A stretch of DNA of 64,000 nucleotides from contig NZ_JAEDAK010000003.1 of assembly GCF_016093275.1 (NCBI RefSeq), forward strand, positions 186,001 through 250,000, read 5' to 3'. The position numbers were made by a program, and so were the translations under genes. Shown here in pieces: positions 1-8,304 of the stretch. Each line of letters begins with the position of its first letter. Within the stretch, counting starts at the first letter, position 1. The notes below the pieces were generated by a model. It worked only from the letters and a program-made list of their open reading frames with translations. It searched no databases and was not told where the DNA came from. This DNA comes from Inhella proteolytica (GTDB lineage: Bacteria; Pseudomonadota; Gammaproteobacteria; Burkholderiales; Burkholderiaceae_C).

Positions 1-1541
1 AGCACCAAATCGGCCAGCGCGAAGCGGGCCAGGTAATCGTGCGGCGGCACGCGCGGGGCAAAGATCAGGCGCTGTTCGTCCACTCCGGCGGCGCGGGCGG
101 CGGCCTTCAGATTGGCTTCGCACCAGCGGTTGTCGGCCAGCAGCCAGAGCACCGAGCCGGGCACCGCCAGCAGGATGCGCATCCAGGCGGCCCACATGGC
201 CTCGCCGATCTTGTGGTTGTTGTTGAAGCTGGCGAACACGAAGGCGCCCTCGGGCAACTGGTACTGCGCGCGGGTGGGCGGCGCGCCCATGGGGCGCTTG
301 CGGTCACTGACCTGGTAGCAGGGCCCGATGTAGAGCGGCTTTTCGCTGCAGTACTTCAGATAGTCGGGCTGCATCACGTAGCGGTCGGCCAGGATCCAGT
401 CCACCCCAGGCACGGCCGAGGTGGCGGGCAAGCCGAGGTAGGACACCTGCACGGGCGCCGGGCGGTAGGCCAGGATGTCCGGCCGGGCGCCGTTGGTCAG
501 GCCCTGCAGGTCCACCAGCACGTCCACGCCATCGGCGGCAATCTGGCGCGCCGCGGCCTCGGCCTCCACCCCATGCAGGCTGACACGGCGCTCAAACCCG
601 GCCTTGAGGCGCTCACGCAGCGGCGTGCCGTCTTCCTTGCTCCACTCGTAGGCGATCAGCTCGAAGCGGCTGCGGTCGTGCAGTTCGTAGAGCTCGGCCG
701 TCAGCAGGCCCACGGCATGGGTGCAGAGGTCGCCGCTCAGGTAGCCGATGCGAAAGCGCCCCTGGCGCTGCGCCGGGCCGTGCAGCTTGTGAAAAGGCGC
801 ACCGGCGTACTTGACGACCTTCTCGAACACGAAGCGCTGGGCGGTGAGCAGTTGCAGCGCCGGGTCATCGCTGGCGCTGAGCATGGCCAGCAGCGAGGTG
901 TAGGTCAGCAGCTGGTTCTCGGTCACTTCGCCGACGGTGCGGTAGACCGGCCACTCGCACTGCTTCTGGCGGATGTGCACGTAGTGCTGGATCACGTCAC
1001 CCTGGTCGGGCTTGAGCTCCAGGCTGCGCACCATCAGCGCCTCGGATTCGTCATAGCGGCGCAGCTGTTCCAGCAGGCGCGCGCTGTTCTTCAGCGCATG
1101 CAGTTGCAGGTCCAGCTTGTGGGCGCCCACGGTGTCCAGTTGCTCGATGCGGTCGTAGACCTCGCGCCAGGCGGCCAGCGCCTCGTCGTTGCGACCCAGG
1201 TGCTCGTACTGGTGCGCCAGGTTCAGGCGGGCCTGGGCGAAGTCGGGCTTCTCGGCCAGGGCCTGCAGGTAGACGGCCTGGGCCGCCTCATGGCGCCGCA
1301 GATTGCCCAGCAGCGTGCCCCAGTTGAAGGCGGCCACGGCGCGGTGGGCGGTGGGGTGGCCGGTGTGCGACAGCCAGGCCTCATAGAGCTGGGCGGCGGC
1401 CTCGGTCTGGCCCTGGGCCTGCCACTGGCCGGCCAGGCCCATCAGCTCGGGCAGGTTCAGGCGGCCCTGGCGGGCAGCCTCGATCGAAGCTTGCGGCTCG
1501 GGCAAGGCGGCAGGTTTGGCGAGAGGCACGACTTTGGGCAC
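1..1541 (-). CDS. TPR-containing O-GlcNAc-type glycosyltransferase (GT41), C-terminus cut by window edge
   Basis: The frame is open to the left edge, so about 513 N-terminal residues are seen and the end is missing. Residues about 30–200 are helical TPR-like repeats (recurrent NLA, WG, AL..P patterns). From about residue 260 the sequence turns into a GT41 catalytic domain of the SPINDLY/OGT type, with FRIGYLSGDLCTHAVG, whose His matches the catalytic-region His of OGT, followed by VDVLVDLQGLT and RPAPVQVSYLGLPAT. The start is GTG (PKVVPLAKP follows), because an in-frame TGA lies about 30 nt upstream and an AGGA sits about 7 nt before it. Such enzymes transfer a sugar to protein Ser/Thr or Asn, in the cytoplasm; in bacteria some act on flagellin or adhesins. 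The substrate here is unknown, and no flagellar gene is visible. Confidence 0.8.
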   Translation of the reverse strand, partial: MPKVVPLAKPAALPEPQASIEAARQGRLNLPELMGLAGQWQAQGQTEAAAQLYEAWLSHTGHPTAHRAVAAFNWGTLLGNLRRHEAAQAVYLQALAEKPDFAQARLNLAHQYEHLGRNDEALAAWREVYDRIEQLDTVGAHKLDLQLHALKNSARLLEQLRRYDESEALMVRSLELKPDQGDVIQHYVHIRQKQCEWPVYRTVGEVTENQLLTYTSLLAMLSASDDPALQLLTAQRFVFEKVVKYAGAPFHKLHGPAQRQGRFRIGYLSGDLCTHAVGLLTAELYELHDRSRFELIAYEWSKEDGTPLRERLKAGFERRVSLHGVEAEAAARQIAADGVDVLVDLQGLTNGARPDILAYRPAPVQVSYLGLPATSAVPGVDWILADRYVMQPDYLKYCSEKPLYIGPCYQVSDRKRPMGAPPTRAQYQLPEGAFVFASFNNNHKIGEAMWAAWMRILLAVPGSVLWLLADNRWCEANLKAAARAAGVDEQRLIFAPRVPPHDYLARFALADLV

Positions 1542-1698
1542 GGCGGATCCTGGGCAGAGTCCCGGGATTGGTCATGTTATGAGCGGCTATCGGGCGGCCG
1601 GGTGCGAAATGGAGGGTCAATGCCCGCCTGATTGCCCCACCGCACCCCAAACCGCGCGGAAACGTGCGGAAAGTCGCTGCCGGTGCTGAACCTGGCGC

Positions 1699-2124
1699 TC
1701 AGCCAGCCGCCAGCGCGCGTTCGCGCAGGGCCGCGTGCGCCTGCGTGTAGGCCGGCAGCGGGCCCAGGTGCACGGGGTCCAGCTGCAAGCGGCTGGCGGC
1801 GCCGAAATAGACCTCGCAGTCCCACACCCGCCCATCCTCCCCGCGCACCTGCAGGGGCTGGCGGCGGTACCAGTCCGGGCGCTCGATCTGCTCCAGCTCG
1901 TCCATGCGCGCCAGGCCGGCGTCATCCACGCGGTACAGCTCCCCGGCCACCGGCTCGCCCTGCCCCGGGGCGTTCACCAGCCAGGGCAGGTGGTTGGGGC
2001 CAACGACGTACAGCGGCAGCGCTGCCACGGTGTGGAACACCCCGGGCAGGCGCTCGCCATGATTGATGTGGTGGTTGCGGAAGCCCTGCTTCAGGGTGCC
2101 GTAGACAAAGATCAGATGGCTCAT
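1699..2124 (-). CDS. gamma-glutamylcyclotransferase-like (AIG2/YtfP family) protein
   Basis: 141 residues, the usual size of small GGCT-fold proteins. The N-terminus has the family signature VYGTLKQGFRNH (residues 7–18), and an acidic DELEQIE stretch in the middle supplies the candidate catalytic Glu. Family members release 5-oxoproline from gamma-glutamyl peptides or amines, but many YtfP-type members have no proven substrate, so the reaction is inferred only at family level. It is cytoplasmic with no signal peptide. It starts 32 nt downstream of the DUF4832 gene on the same strand, so the two may share a transcript. Confidence 0.75.
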   Translation of the reverse strand: MSHLIFVYGTLKQGFRNHHINHGERLPGVFHTVAALPLYVVGPNHLPWLVNAPGQGEPVAGELYRVDDAGLARMDELEQIERPDWYRRQPLQVRGEDGRVWDCEVYFGAASRLQLDPVHLGPLPAYTQAHAALRERALAAG

Positions 2125-2156
2125 GAAGCAGGAGCGTAGCCGCAGGCGCCAGCCGC

Positions 2157-3605
2157 TCAGCGATTGCGCAGCGTACCCAGCACCACCCCACCCTCACCCA
2201 CTCGCTCCACATTGGCCAGTTGCAGCGCGCGGCGCGGCGCTGGAGCGGTGGAACGCACCACCAGGCGCAGGGTGTAGCTGGCCTTGGGCAGGTTCTTGGG
2301 CAGCTTCCAGCCGGCTGAAGCGCTCTGGCTGCTGCCGCCGCCCAGGCTGGTGCGCAGGTTCATGGCCAGGTTGCCGCTCCAGGCCACGGTGCCACTGGCG
2401 TTCACCAGCTCCGCACGCAGCTGCCAGGGTTCATAGGCGGGCGCGTTGCCCAGGTTCTGCACCTGCGCCGTCAGGTTCAACTGGCCGGTGCTGCTGAGCT
2501 TGACCGTGGCGGACTGCAGCGCATAGCGGTAGCCGGCCTCGCGGCCCAGCATCAGCAAATCATTGCGCTCGGCATCGGTCAGCGAGGCCCAGCGCTGGTC
2601 GCGCGGCACGCTGGAGGCGAAGTTGCCGTTGCCGATGCTGGAGACATGGAATTGCGCCGCCTGCTGGCGCGCGGCCGCCGGGTTGTTGACCAAGTCACCG
2701 CTTTCGAACGGGCAAAACTCCGCCACGAAGGGGGCTGTCTGCCAGCGGTTGGAGAACATCGCCCAGTCGGTCGGGTGGTGGGTCCACTGATCGAAGAAGC
2801 TGGCACGGGCCAGGCAATCCACGCGCAGGCCCACCGGCTTGAGCGTGGTGGTCTGCTGGTTCAGGCCGTAGTTCAGCGCCACCCGATTGCTGTAGAGCGC
2901 AAACATCACCTGCTGCACGTCCGGGAAGGCCTGGAAATGCATGTCCGCAAAGGCGCGCTTGCTGGCTTCGGTGGCGGGCAGGATGCCGGCCGGCGCCTGG
3001 GCGTAGAGCGCGCTGTGCAGCGCCCACTCGCCGTACTGGCCGTAGAGGCCCACATCGATCCAAGCGAGGTCATGGCGCTGCGTACCCATGGCCTGGGCCA
3101 GGGCCTGCAGCAGGGCCCGGGCGCGCTCCTGCAGGTAAGGGTCGTTCCAGTCCGGCACGAAGGTCAGGCCGGTCTGGGCGGCGTCGTCATCGGCCCAGAA
3201 GCCGCAGCCGGCCTGGCAGGAGGGGTGATTGACCAGGTAGCTGGGCAGGTAGACCTGGCCGTCGTCGTACCCAGCCATCATGCGCAGGCGCAGCGCGAAC
3301 TTGCGGCCCTCGCTGCGGGCGGTGGCCAGTTCGGCCAGCAGGCCGCTGAAGTTGTAGACGCCAGGGCTGGTTTCCAGGTCACGCCACTGGTAGCGCTGGT
3401 AGGCCTCGAGCGCACGCTCGCTCTGCGGCACCAGCTCCACACCGCGCCAGCGGTGGTAGCCGCGCAAGGGGTTGACGGTGTTGTCGCTGGCCAGGGGGAT
3501 GGCCTGATAGGCGGTGCTGGTGTTGACCGGGTCCCAGGCGGCCTGGGCGGCCTGGCTGCCAAGGGCCAGGGCGGTCCCCAGCAAGGTGTGCATCCATGCG
3601 CGCAT
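2157..3605 (-). CDS. secreted DUF4832/DUF4874-type protein
   Basis: 482 residues from the ATG at 3605, which has an AGGAG about 6 nt upstream; the frame stays open further 5' but that part is Arg-rich and not protein-like. Residues 1–22 form a signal peptide ending in AQA. The mature N-terminus carries NPLRGYHRW (residues 45–53), the hallmark of DUF4874, followed by an alpha/beta region with YDDGQVYLPSYL, WIDVGLYGQYGEW and Cys-containing loops that look like a TIM-barrel glycoside-hydrolase-like fold. The last ~110 residues are beta-rich and match the DUF4832 position. No enzymatic activity is established for the family. It probably acts in the periplasm or outside the cell. Confidence 0.7.
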   Translation of the reverse strand: MRAWMHTLLGTALALGSQAAQAAWDPVNTSTAYQAIPLASDNTVNPLRGYHRWRGVELVPQSERALEAYQRYQWRDLETSPGVYNFSGLLAELATARSEGRKFALRLRMMAGYDDGQVYLPSYLVNHPSCQAGCGFWADDDAAQTGLTFVPDWNDPYLQERARALLQALAQAMGTQRHDLAWIDVGLYGQYGEWALHSALYAQAPAGILPATEASKRAFADMHFQAFPDVQQVMFALYSNRVALNYGLNQQTTTLKPVGLRVDCLARASFFDQWTHHPTDWAMFSNRWQTAPFVAEFCPFESGDLVNNPAAARQQAAQFHVSSIGNGNFASSVPRDQRWASLTDAERNDLLMLGREAGYRYALQSATVKLSSTGQLNLTAQVQNLGNAPAYEPWQLRAELVNASGTVAWSGNLAMNLRTSLGGGSSQSASAGWKLPKNLPKASYTLRLVVRSTAPAPRRALQLANVERVGEGGVVLGTLRNR

Positions 3606-3678
3606 CGCGTGCTCCTGTGGAAGGGAAAGAGGAAGCCGCGATTGGAGAACGGCGCCCGCGAGGCCGTGTAAGTGAATG

Positions 3679-4014
3679 TCAGCGCGGCGCCGCCTGCTCC
3701 TGCAGGCGCGCCAGCAGGGCCTGCATCGCCGCATCACCCGGCGCCCATTGGGGCGCCCGCTCCACCAGGGCGTGCAGGGCCGCCGCATTCGGCAGCACCG
3801 GTCCCAGGAAACGGGCCTGCCCGTCGACAGCGATCAACAGGGTCGGGAAGGTCTCGATGTCGAGCTCGCCCAGGCGCTCGGCCTCGTCCTCGATGTCGAC
3901 CCAGTGCACGCGCCAGGCCGGCTGGCTGCGCGCCCAGTCCTGCAACTGAAGCTGGTAGTCGCGACAGGTGCCGCACCAGGCGGCGCACAGGCAGTAGATC
4001 TCGATCGGCGTCAT
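3679..4014 (-). CDS. thioredoxin-like protein
   Basis: 111 residues. A WCGTC redox motif at residues 13–17 and a FPTLL segment holding the expected cis-proline identify the thioredoxin fold. The start chosen is the ATG directly before TPIEIYCLCAAWCG; the upstream extension in the same frame is not thioredoxin-like and would run into the divergent gene. There is no signal peptide, so it is probably a cytoplasmic thiol-disulfide protein. Two further Cys (8 and 10) lie just before the motif, which is unusual and could be a metal site or a regulatory pair. The start lies 43 nt from the start of the divergent oxygenase gene. Confidence 0.78.
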   Translation of the reverse strand: MTPIEIYCLCAAWCGTCRDYQLQLQDWARSQPAWRVHWVDIEDEAERLGELDIETFPTLLIAVDGQARFLGPVLPNAAALHALVERAPQWAPGDAAMQALLARLQEQAAPR

Positions 4015-4057
4015 GGGGCGCGCATCATCGCCGCAGGCCCGGCCGATACTGACAGCC

Positions 4058-4762
4058 ATGCATGCTCCCGCCGATTTCATCGAGGTCTTCGACGACGCCT
4101 TGGACCGCGAGTTTTGCACCCGGCTGATCCAAGCCTTCGAGGCCAGCCCGCACCGCCAGCCCGGCCGCACCGGCGGCGGCGTCGACACCAGCAAGAAGCT
4201 CAGCACCGACCTCTACCTGAACGAGCACCCCGAGTGGCGCGCCGCGCTGCAGCAGGTGCAGAAGGTCACCACCTTCAAGGCGGCCGAATACTTCAAGCGC
4301 TACCCCTTCGGCCTGATCGCCCCGATCGCTCTGACCCTGCAGGACCCCGAGACCGGCCAGCCCGCCCAGCTCACGATCGACAACTTCGAACGCCTGGGCG
4401 CGCCGCGCGCCATGGATCTGATGCGCTCGGTCTACCGGCTCGGCAATATCCAGATGCAGAAGTACGAGCAGGGCCGCGGCAACTACGGCTACTGGCATTG
4501 CGAGACCTATCCCGCCCAGCCCGACGCCGAGACCCTGCACCGCGCCTTTCTGTTCATGTTCTACCTGAACGACGTGGCCGAGGGCGGTGAGACCGAGTTC
4601 TTCCACCAGCAGCGCCGGCTGCAGCCGCGTGCCGGCACCATGGTCATTGCCCCGGCCGGCTTCACGCACACACACCGCGGCTGCGTGCCGCTCAGCGGGG
4701 ACAAGTACATCCTCACCAGCTGGATCCTGTTCCAGCGCGCCGAGCAGCTGTACCGCCGCTGA
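4058..4762 (+). CDS. 2OG-Fe(II) oxygenase, prolyl-4-hydroxylase-like
   Basis: 234 residues from the ATG at 4058. The double-stranded beta-helix core is recognisable: an HxE pair (H147, E149 in GYWHCETYP) takes the place of the common HxD, the distal His is in FTHTHRG (H204 or H206), and K216 (SGDKYILTSW) is the likely 2-oxoglutarate anchor. GGETEFF and GTMVIAPA are typical of P4H-like proteins. The family hydroxylates proline or other residues using Fe(II), O2 and 2-oxoglutarate; the target here is unknown. The Glu in the facial triad should be checked, since most relatives carry Asp. It is divergent from the thioredoxin-like gene and converges, with only 6 nt between, on the SMC gene. Confidence 0.8.
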   Translation: MHAPADFIEVFDDALDREFCTRLIQAFEASPHRQPGRTGGGVDTSKKLSTDLYLNEHPEWRAALQQVQKVTTFKAAEYFKRYPFGLIAPIALTLQDPETGQPAQLTIDNFERLGAPRAMDLMRSVYRLGNIQMQKYEQGRGNYGYWHCETYPAQPDAETLHRAFLFMFYLNDVAEGGETEFFHQQRRLQPRAGTMVIAPAGFTHTHRGCVPLSGDKYILTSWILFQRAEQLYRR

Positions 4763-4768
4763 GCGGCA

Positions 4769-7579
4769 TCAGGCGTACACCTCGTTCTCGAAGCGCCGCT
4801 GGATCACCCCGATCGGCGGCGCCCAGCGCTCGCCGCGCGGCTTCTTGCTCGTCACCAGCGTGATTTCCGAGGGCTCGAAGACCTCGACGTTGTGGGTGAT
4901 CGGCGTCGTCAGCAGGTACTGCGCACGCGTGCTCTTCAGGAAGTGCCCGACCAGCTGGATGTTGCGCACGTCCAGGTGCGCAAAGGGCTCATCGATGAAG
5001 ACGAAACCGCCTGGCGCGTCGTCGTCCTTCATCAGGCCCACGAGCAGGATCAAGCTCTTCAGCACCTGCTGGCCGCCACTGGCCTCACCGTCGTTCAGGC
5101 CCACCTCGCCCTTGCCGTCGAAGCTGAAGCGCACGTGCAGGCCGGCTTGGGCCAGCACGGTGTCGTCGTTCTCCAGATGCGGCAGCTCGGCCAGGGCCAC
5201 CACGCCGGCCAGCTCCCCCAGCTCCTGCACGTTCTTGCGGTAGCGGCGCATGGTGGCGCGCAGCACGTCGATGTACTTCTCGCGCGCGTTGCTGGAGGCG
5301 ATGCGCGCCGCCTCGTTGCTGGCGCGGCGGTCGTCCAGCATGCGCTGCTGCTCGCGCACCTGCAGGTCCATGCGGGCATGGCGCTCCAGCACCTGGTGGT
5401 CGGTTTCCCAGTTGCCCTGCTCCAGCTCCTTCTCGATGTGGCCCAGCGCGATGCGGGCCTGCTGGATGCTGCCGAACTCGTCCCTGAGGGCAGCCAGCCG
5501 CGCGGGGGTGACCCAGCCGGCCGGGAACTCGGCACGCGCGCGGCGCGAGGCCTGGCTGGCCTGGCGCAGCTGGGCGGCGCGCTCGGCCAGGCCGGAGCGC
5601 AGGCTCTGCATCTGGTCCAGCCCCAGCTTGAGCCGGGTCTGCAGGGCCTGGTAGTCGCGCTCGGCGCGGTCGGCATCCTTGACGGCCTGGGCATGCGCCT
5701 GGTCCAGCGAAGTCCAGCGGCTGCCGGCCTCCTGGCGGGCGGCGCGCAGCTGCGGCAGGCGCTCGCGCGCCTCGCTGAATTCACCGGCGCGGGTGATCAG
5801 CTCCTGCGCCGCCTTGTGGCCGGCGGCGGCCTTCTGGGCATCCTTGAGCTGGCGGTCGATCTCGGTCTGCTCGCGCGCCAGGCGGGCCAGTTCGGCGTCT
5901 GCACGCGCCAGCTCAGCTTCCAGCGCCTGGCGGCGCGAGGCCGTGGCCGAGGCGCCGAACTGGTGCTCGGCCGGCGGCACGAACAGGCTGCGGCCGCCGC
6001 GGTTGTCGCGGTAGTAGGCGTCGGGGGTGATCCAGTCGGTGCCGCTGCCGGAGGCCGTGTCGGCCACGCAGCGGATGCCGGCCAGCTGGCGCAGCAACCA
6101 ACCCGGCAGGGGCTGCGTCACGCGAATGGCGGCCAGCAGGCTGCCCTTGGGGGCGCTCGGCGCGGCCTCGCTCTCGGCCACCACGTAATGGCGGTAGCGC
6201 TCGCGTGCTGCCAGCGCGAAGGCCTGGCGTTCATCGGCCGGGTTCTTCAACACCACGATCCAGCGCGAGCCGCGCAGATAGCCCTCCACCGCTCCGCGCC
6301 AGGCCTCGTCGGCGATGTCGATCGCATCGGCCAGCAGGTGGTGGGCGATGTCCGCTTCGTTCAGCACGCGGCTGAAGCGCAGCACCTCGGGCGGCGGCGG
6401 CGGCAGGCGCTGGCCTTGCAGCGCAGAGATCGCGGCCTGGGCCTTGGCGCTGGCATCGTGGGCGCGGGTGTAGTCGGCGCGCAGCTTCTGCTGGCGTTCT
6501 CCCAGACCGGCCAGCAGGTGCTGCAGCTCGTCGCCATCGCCTTCCACCGCGGCCAGGGCCTGCAGGGCCTCGGCGTGCTTGACGAGGTCTTCGAGCGGAC
6601 GTTCGGCGTCGCGCGTCTCTTCGAAGGCCTTGCGGGCGGCAGCGCGCTGCTCGGCCAGCTCGGCCAACTGGCGGCGCGCCGCCTCGGCGGCTTCAAAGGA
6701 TTCGTGCAGGGCGCGGCGCGAGTCGGACTGGTTGCGCTCCTCGGCCGCCAGCTGCAGGCGGTGCCGGTGCAGCTCGCGCGCCTCGCGCGCCGTGGCCTGG
6801 CGGGCGTCGGCCCACTGCAGCACCGGCAGCACCTCGGTGGAAAGCCGCTCACGCTCCGAGATGCGCAGCTGCCAGCTCTTGTAGAGGTTCACGCGCTGCG
6901 AGAGCTCGGCCAGCTGCGCCTGCGCATGGGCCAGCTCCTGCTGGCCCTGCCCCACTTCGCGCTCCAGCTGCTGCTGGTGGTTGCGCGCCAGGTCGTAGCG
7001 GTCCAGCACCTCCTGGTCGCCGAACACCTCAAACACCAGGCGCAGCAGCTCGCGCGGGCTCAGCTCGCACAATCGGTCGGTCTGGCCCTGCTCCAGCGCC
7101 AGCACGCGGCCGATGGCGCGCGTCAAGCCGGCGGCCTCCAGGCGGCGCTTCCAGGCTTCGATGCCCATCCAGTCCTTGTCGGGCCGCTCGGCCAGCTGCT
7201 CGATGCTCTGCACGCCGTCGACGAGGGTGTAGCGGCGCGTCCAGTCGCCGCCCTGGCGTTCGATGCGGCAGGCGATCGTGACCTTGTCGTCGTAGAGCAG
7301 CGAGCTGGCGAAGGGCCGGCTGCTGTTCTGGCGATGGCGCGGCCGGTTGTCCACGCTGGCGCGCAGCCAGGCGGTGGTGGCATTCGCATGGCGCGCATAG
7401 GTCTTGTAGGTGCGCCCGCCCGAGCATTCCAGCCCCAGCAGGGTGCGCAGCGCGTCCAGCAAGGTGGTCTTGCCCGATCCATTGGGCCCGGCGATGGTGA
7501 TGATGGCCGCATCCAGCGGCATGCTGACGCGCTGGCAGTAGTCCCAGTGCAGCAGCTCCAGTTCTTGCAGATGGAACAT
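4769..7579 (-). CDS. SMC-like ATPase (MksB/JetC-like)
   Basis: 936 residues. Walker A is GPNGSGKTT (31–39), the ABC signature is SGGQ (834–837) after LNDGEA, and Walker B is FVFIDE (859–864) followed by a D-loop HLD. Two long Ala/Glu/Arg-rich coiled coils (about 200–395 and 545–800) flank a globular hinge-like segment (about 398–545). This is the SMC layout of head, coil, hinge, coil, head. It is shorter than housekeeping SMC (about 1,150 residues) or MukB (about 1,480). The ATG overlaps the stop of the upstream KITE-like gene (TGATG). With the two upstream genes it forms a candidate MksBEF/Wadjet-like loop-extruding complex acting on DNA. SbcC-like or other SMC families are the alternative. 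No JetD/MksG gene follows; the next gene is an oxygenase on the other strand. Confidence 0.75.
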   Translation of the reverse strand: MFHLQELELLHWDYCQRVSMPLDAAIITIAGPNGSGKTTLLDALRTLLGLECSGGRTYKTYARHANATTAWLRASVDNRPRHRQNSSRPFASSLLYDDKVTIACRIERQGGDWTRRYTLVDGVQSIEQLAERPDKDWMGIEAWKRRLEAAGLTRAIGRVLALEQGQTDRLCELSPRELLRLVFEVFGDQEVLDRYDLARNHQQQLEREVGQGQQELAHAQAQLAELSQRVNLYKSWQLRISERERLSTEVLPVLQWADARQATAREARELHRHRLQLAAEERNQSDSRRALHESFEAAEAARRQLAELAEQRAAARKAFEETRDAERPLEDLVKHAEALQALAAVEGDGDELQHLLAGLGERQQKLRADYTRAHDASAKAQAAISALQGQRLPPPPPEVLRFSRVLNEADIAHHLLADAIDIADEAWRGAVEGYLRGSRWIVVLKNPADERQAFALAARERYRHYVVAESEAAPSAPKGSLLAAIRVTQPLPGWLLRQLAGIRCVADTASGSGTDWITPDAYYRDNRGGRSLFVPPAEHQFGASATASRRQALEAELARADAELARLAREQTEIDRQLKDAQKAAAGHKAAQELITRAGEFSEARERLPQLRAARQEAGSRWTSLDQAHAQAVKDADRAERDYQALQTRLKLGLDQMQSLRSGLAERAAQLRQASQASRRARAEFPAGWVTPARLAALRDEFGSIQQARIALGHIEKELEQGNWETDHQVLERHARMDLQVREQQRMLDDRRASNEAARIASSNAREKYIDVLRATMRRYRKNVQELGELAGVVALAELPHLENDDTVLAQAGLHVRFSFDGKGEVGLNDGEASGGQQVLKSLILLVGLMKDDDAPGGFVFIDEPFAHLDVRNIQLVGHFLKSTRAQYLLTTPITHNVEVFEPSEITLVTSKKPRGERWAPPIGVIQRRFENEVYA

Positions 7580-8304
7580 CAGCGGGCCTCCTGATCGTCT
7601 TGTTCGGCCTCTTCCTGGGCGCGGCGCGCGGCCTGGATGACCTGAATGGCAGGGCCGGCCTGCGGGTCGGAGGAGCGGCCCAGCACCTCGGCCAGGGTGC
7701 CCTCCAGCACGCGCGGGGCCAGGCGGTCGTAGTCCAGCAGCAGATCGAGCAGCGGGCCCTCGGCGATGTCCTCGCCCTTGCGCGTGATGAAGCCCTGGCG
7801 CTCCAGCAGCTTCAGGTGCGTGTTGATGCGCAAGGCGCCGCCAAGCTGCTTGCCGAAGTCGGCCAGCAGGCTCTTGTAAGAAAGCAGAGGCGCGCTGCGT
7901 TCGGCGCTGGGCAGCGGCTTGTCGCTGGCGAACATCTCGCCCTGGCCGGCCTCGTGGGCCTCGGCACGGGCCAGCTGGCGCTGGCGCTTGGGCAGCACGA
8001 TCAGGGCCCAGACCACCACCAGCAGGGCCACGCCGTCGCGCGGCAGATCGAGGTTGTTGTTGGCATTGAGCGCGGACTCGCTGAACACCGCGTTCTCGGC
8101 CGGACGCAGCAGCGCCAGCGCGATGTGGTCGGCATGCACGTTGTCCACCACGCGCAGGCCCACGCCGGCCACGCGTTCTTCCAGCTGGCGCCAGAGGTCG
8201 GCGTCGATCAGCACCTTGCGCACCAGCGGGTGGTTGCGCGGCAGCCAGCGGCGCGCCAGCAACTGGGCGGCGAGCTGCGCGGTTTCGTCGAAAGGCGGTG
8301 TCAT
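7579..8304 (-). CDS. KITE-like subunit (MksE/JetB-like), candidate
   Basis: 241 residues, soluble, with a C-terminal Glu/Gln-rich tail. The middle (about 135–190) holds a winged-helix-like segment (SYKSLLADFG, then LLERQGFITRK), and the N-terminal part (VRKVLIDADLWRQLEERVAGVGLRVV) resembles the first winged helix of MukE-type proteins. The call rests mainly on size, winged-helix appearance and position between a kleisin-like and an SMC-like gene, which is the order jetA–jetB–jetC. It overlaps the upstream gene by 4 nt (ATGA) and the downstream one by 1 nt, so translation is probably coupled and complex stoichiometry controlled. Sequence alone cannot exclude an unrelated SMC partner. Confidence 0.55.
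   Translation of the reverse strand: MTPPFDETAQLAAQLLARRWLPRNHPLVRKVLIDADLWRQLEERVAGVGLRVVDNVHADHIALALLRPAENAVFSESALNANNNLDLPRDGVALLVVVWALIVLPKRQRQLARAEAHEAGQGEMFASDKPLPSAERSAPLLSYKSLLADFGKQLGGALRINTHLKLLERQGFITRKGEDIAEGPLLDLLLDYDRLAPRVLEGTLAEVLGRSSDPQAGPAIQVIQAARRAQEEAEQDDQEAR

Noticed and set aside
39-1631. Long plus-strand open frame of 530 codons
   Set aside because: It is antisense to the OGT-like gene, whose protein has clear motifs. The plus-strand product is His/Gly/Val-rich with no domain, a typical high-GC shadow.
4892-7594. 900-codon plus-strand frame opposite the SMC gene
   Set aside because: Composition is dominated by Ala, Leu, Gly, Gln and His with no motif. The minus-strand frame has Walker A, signature and Walker B.
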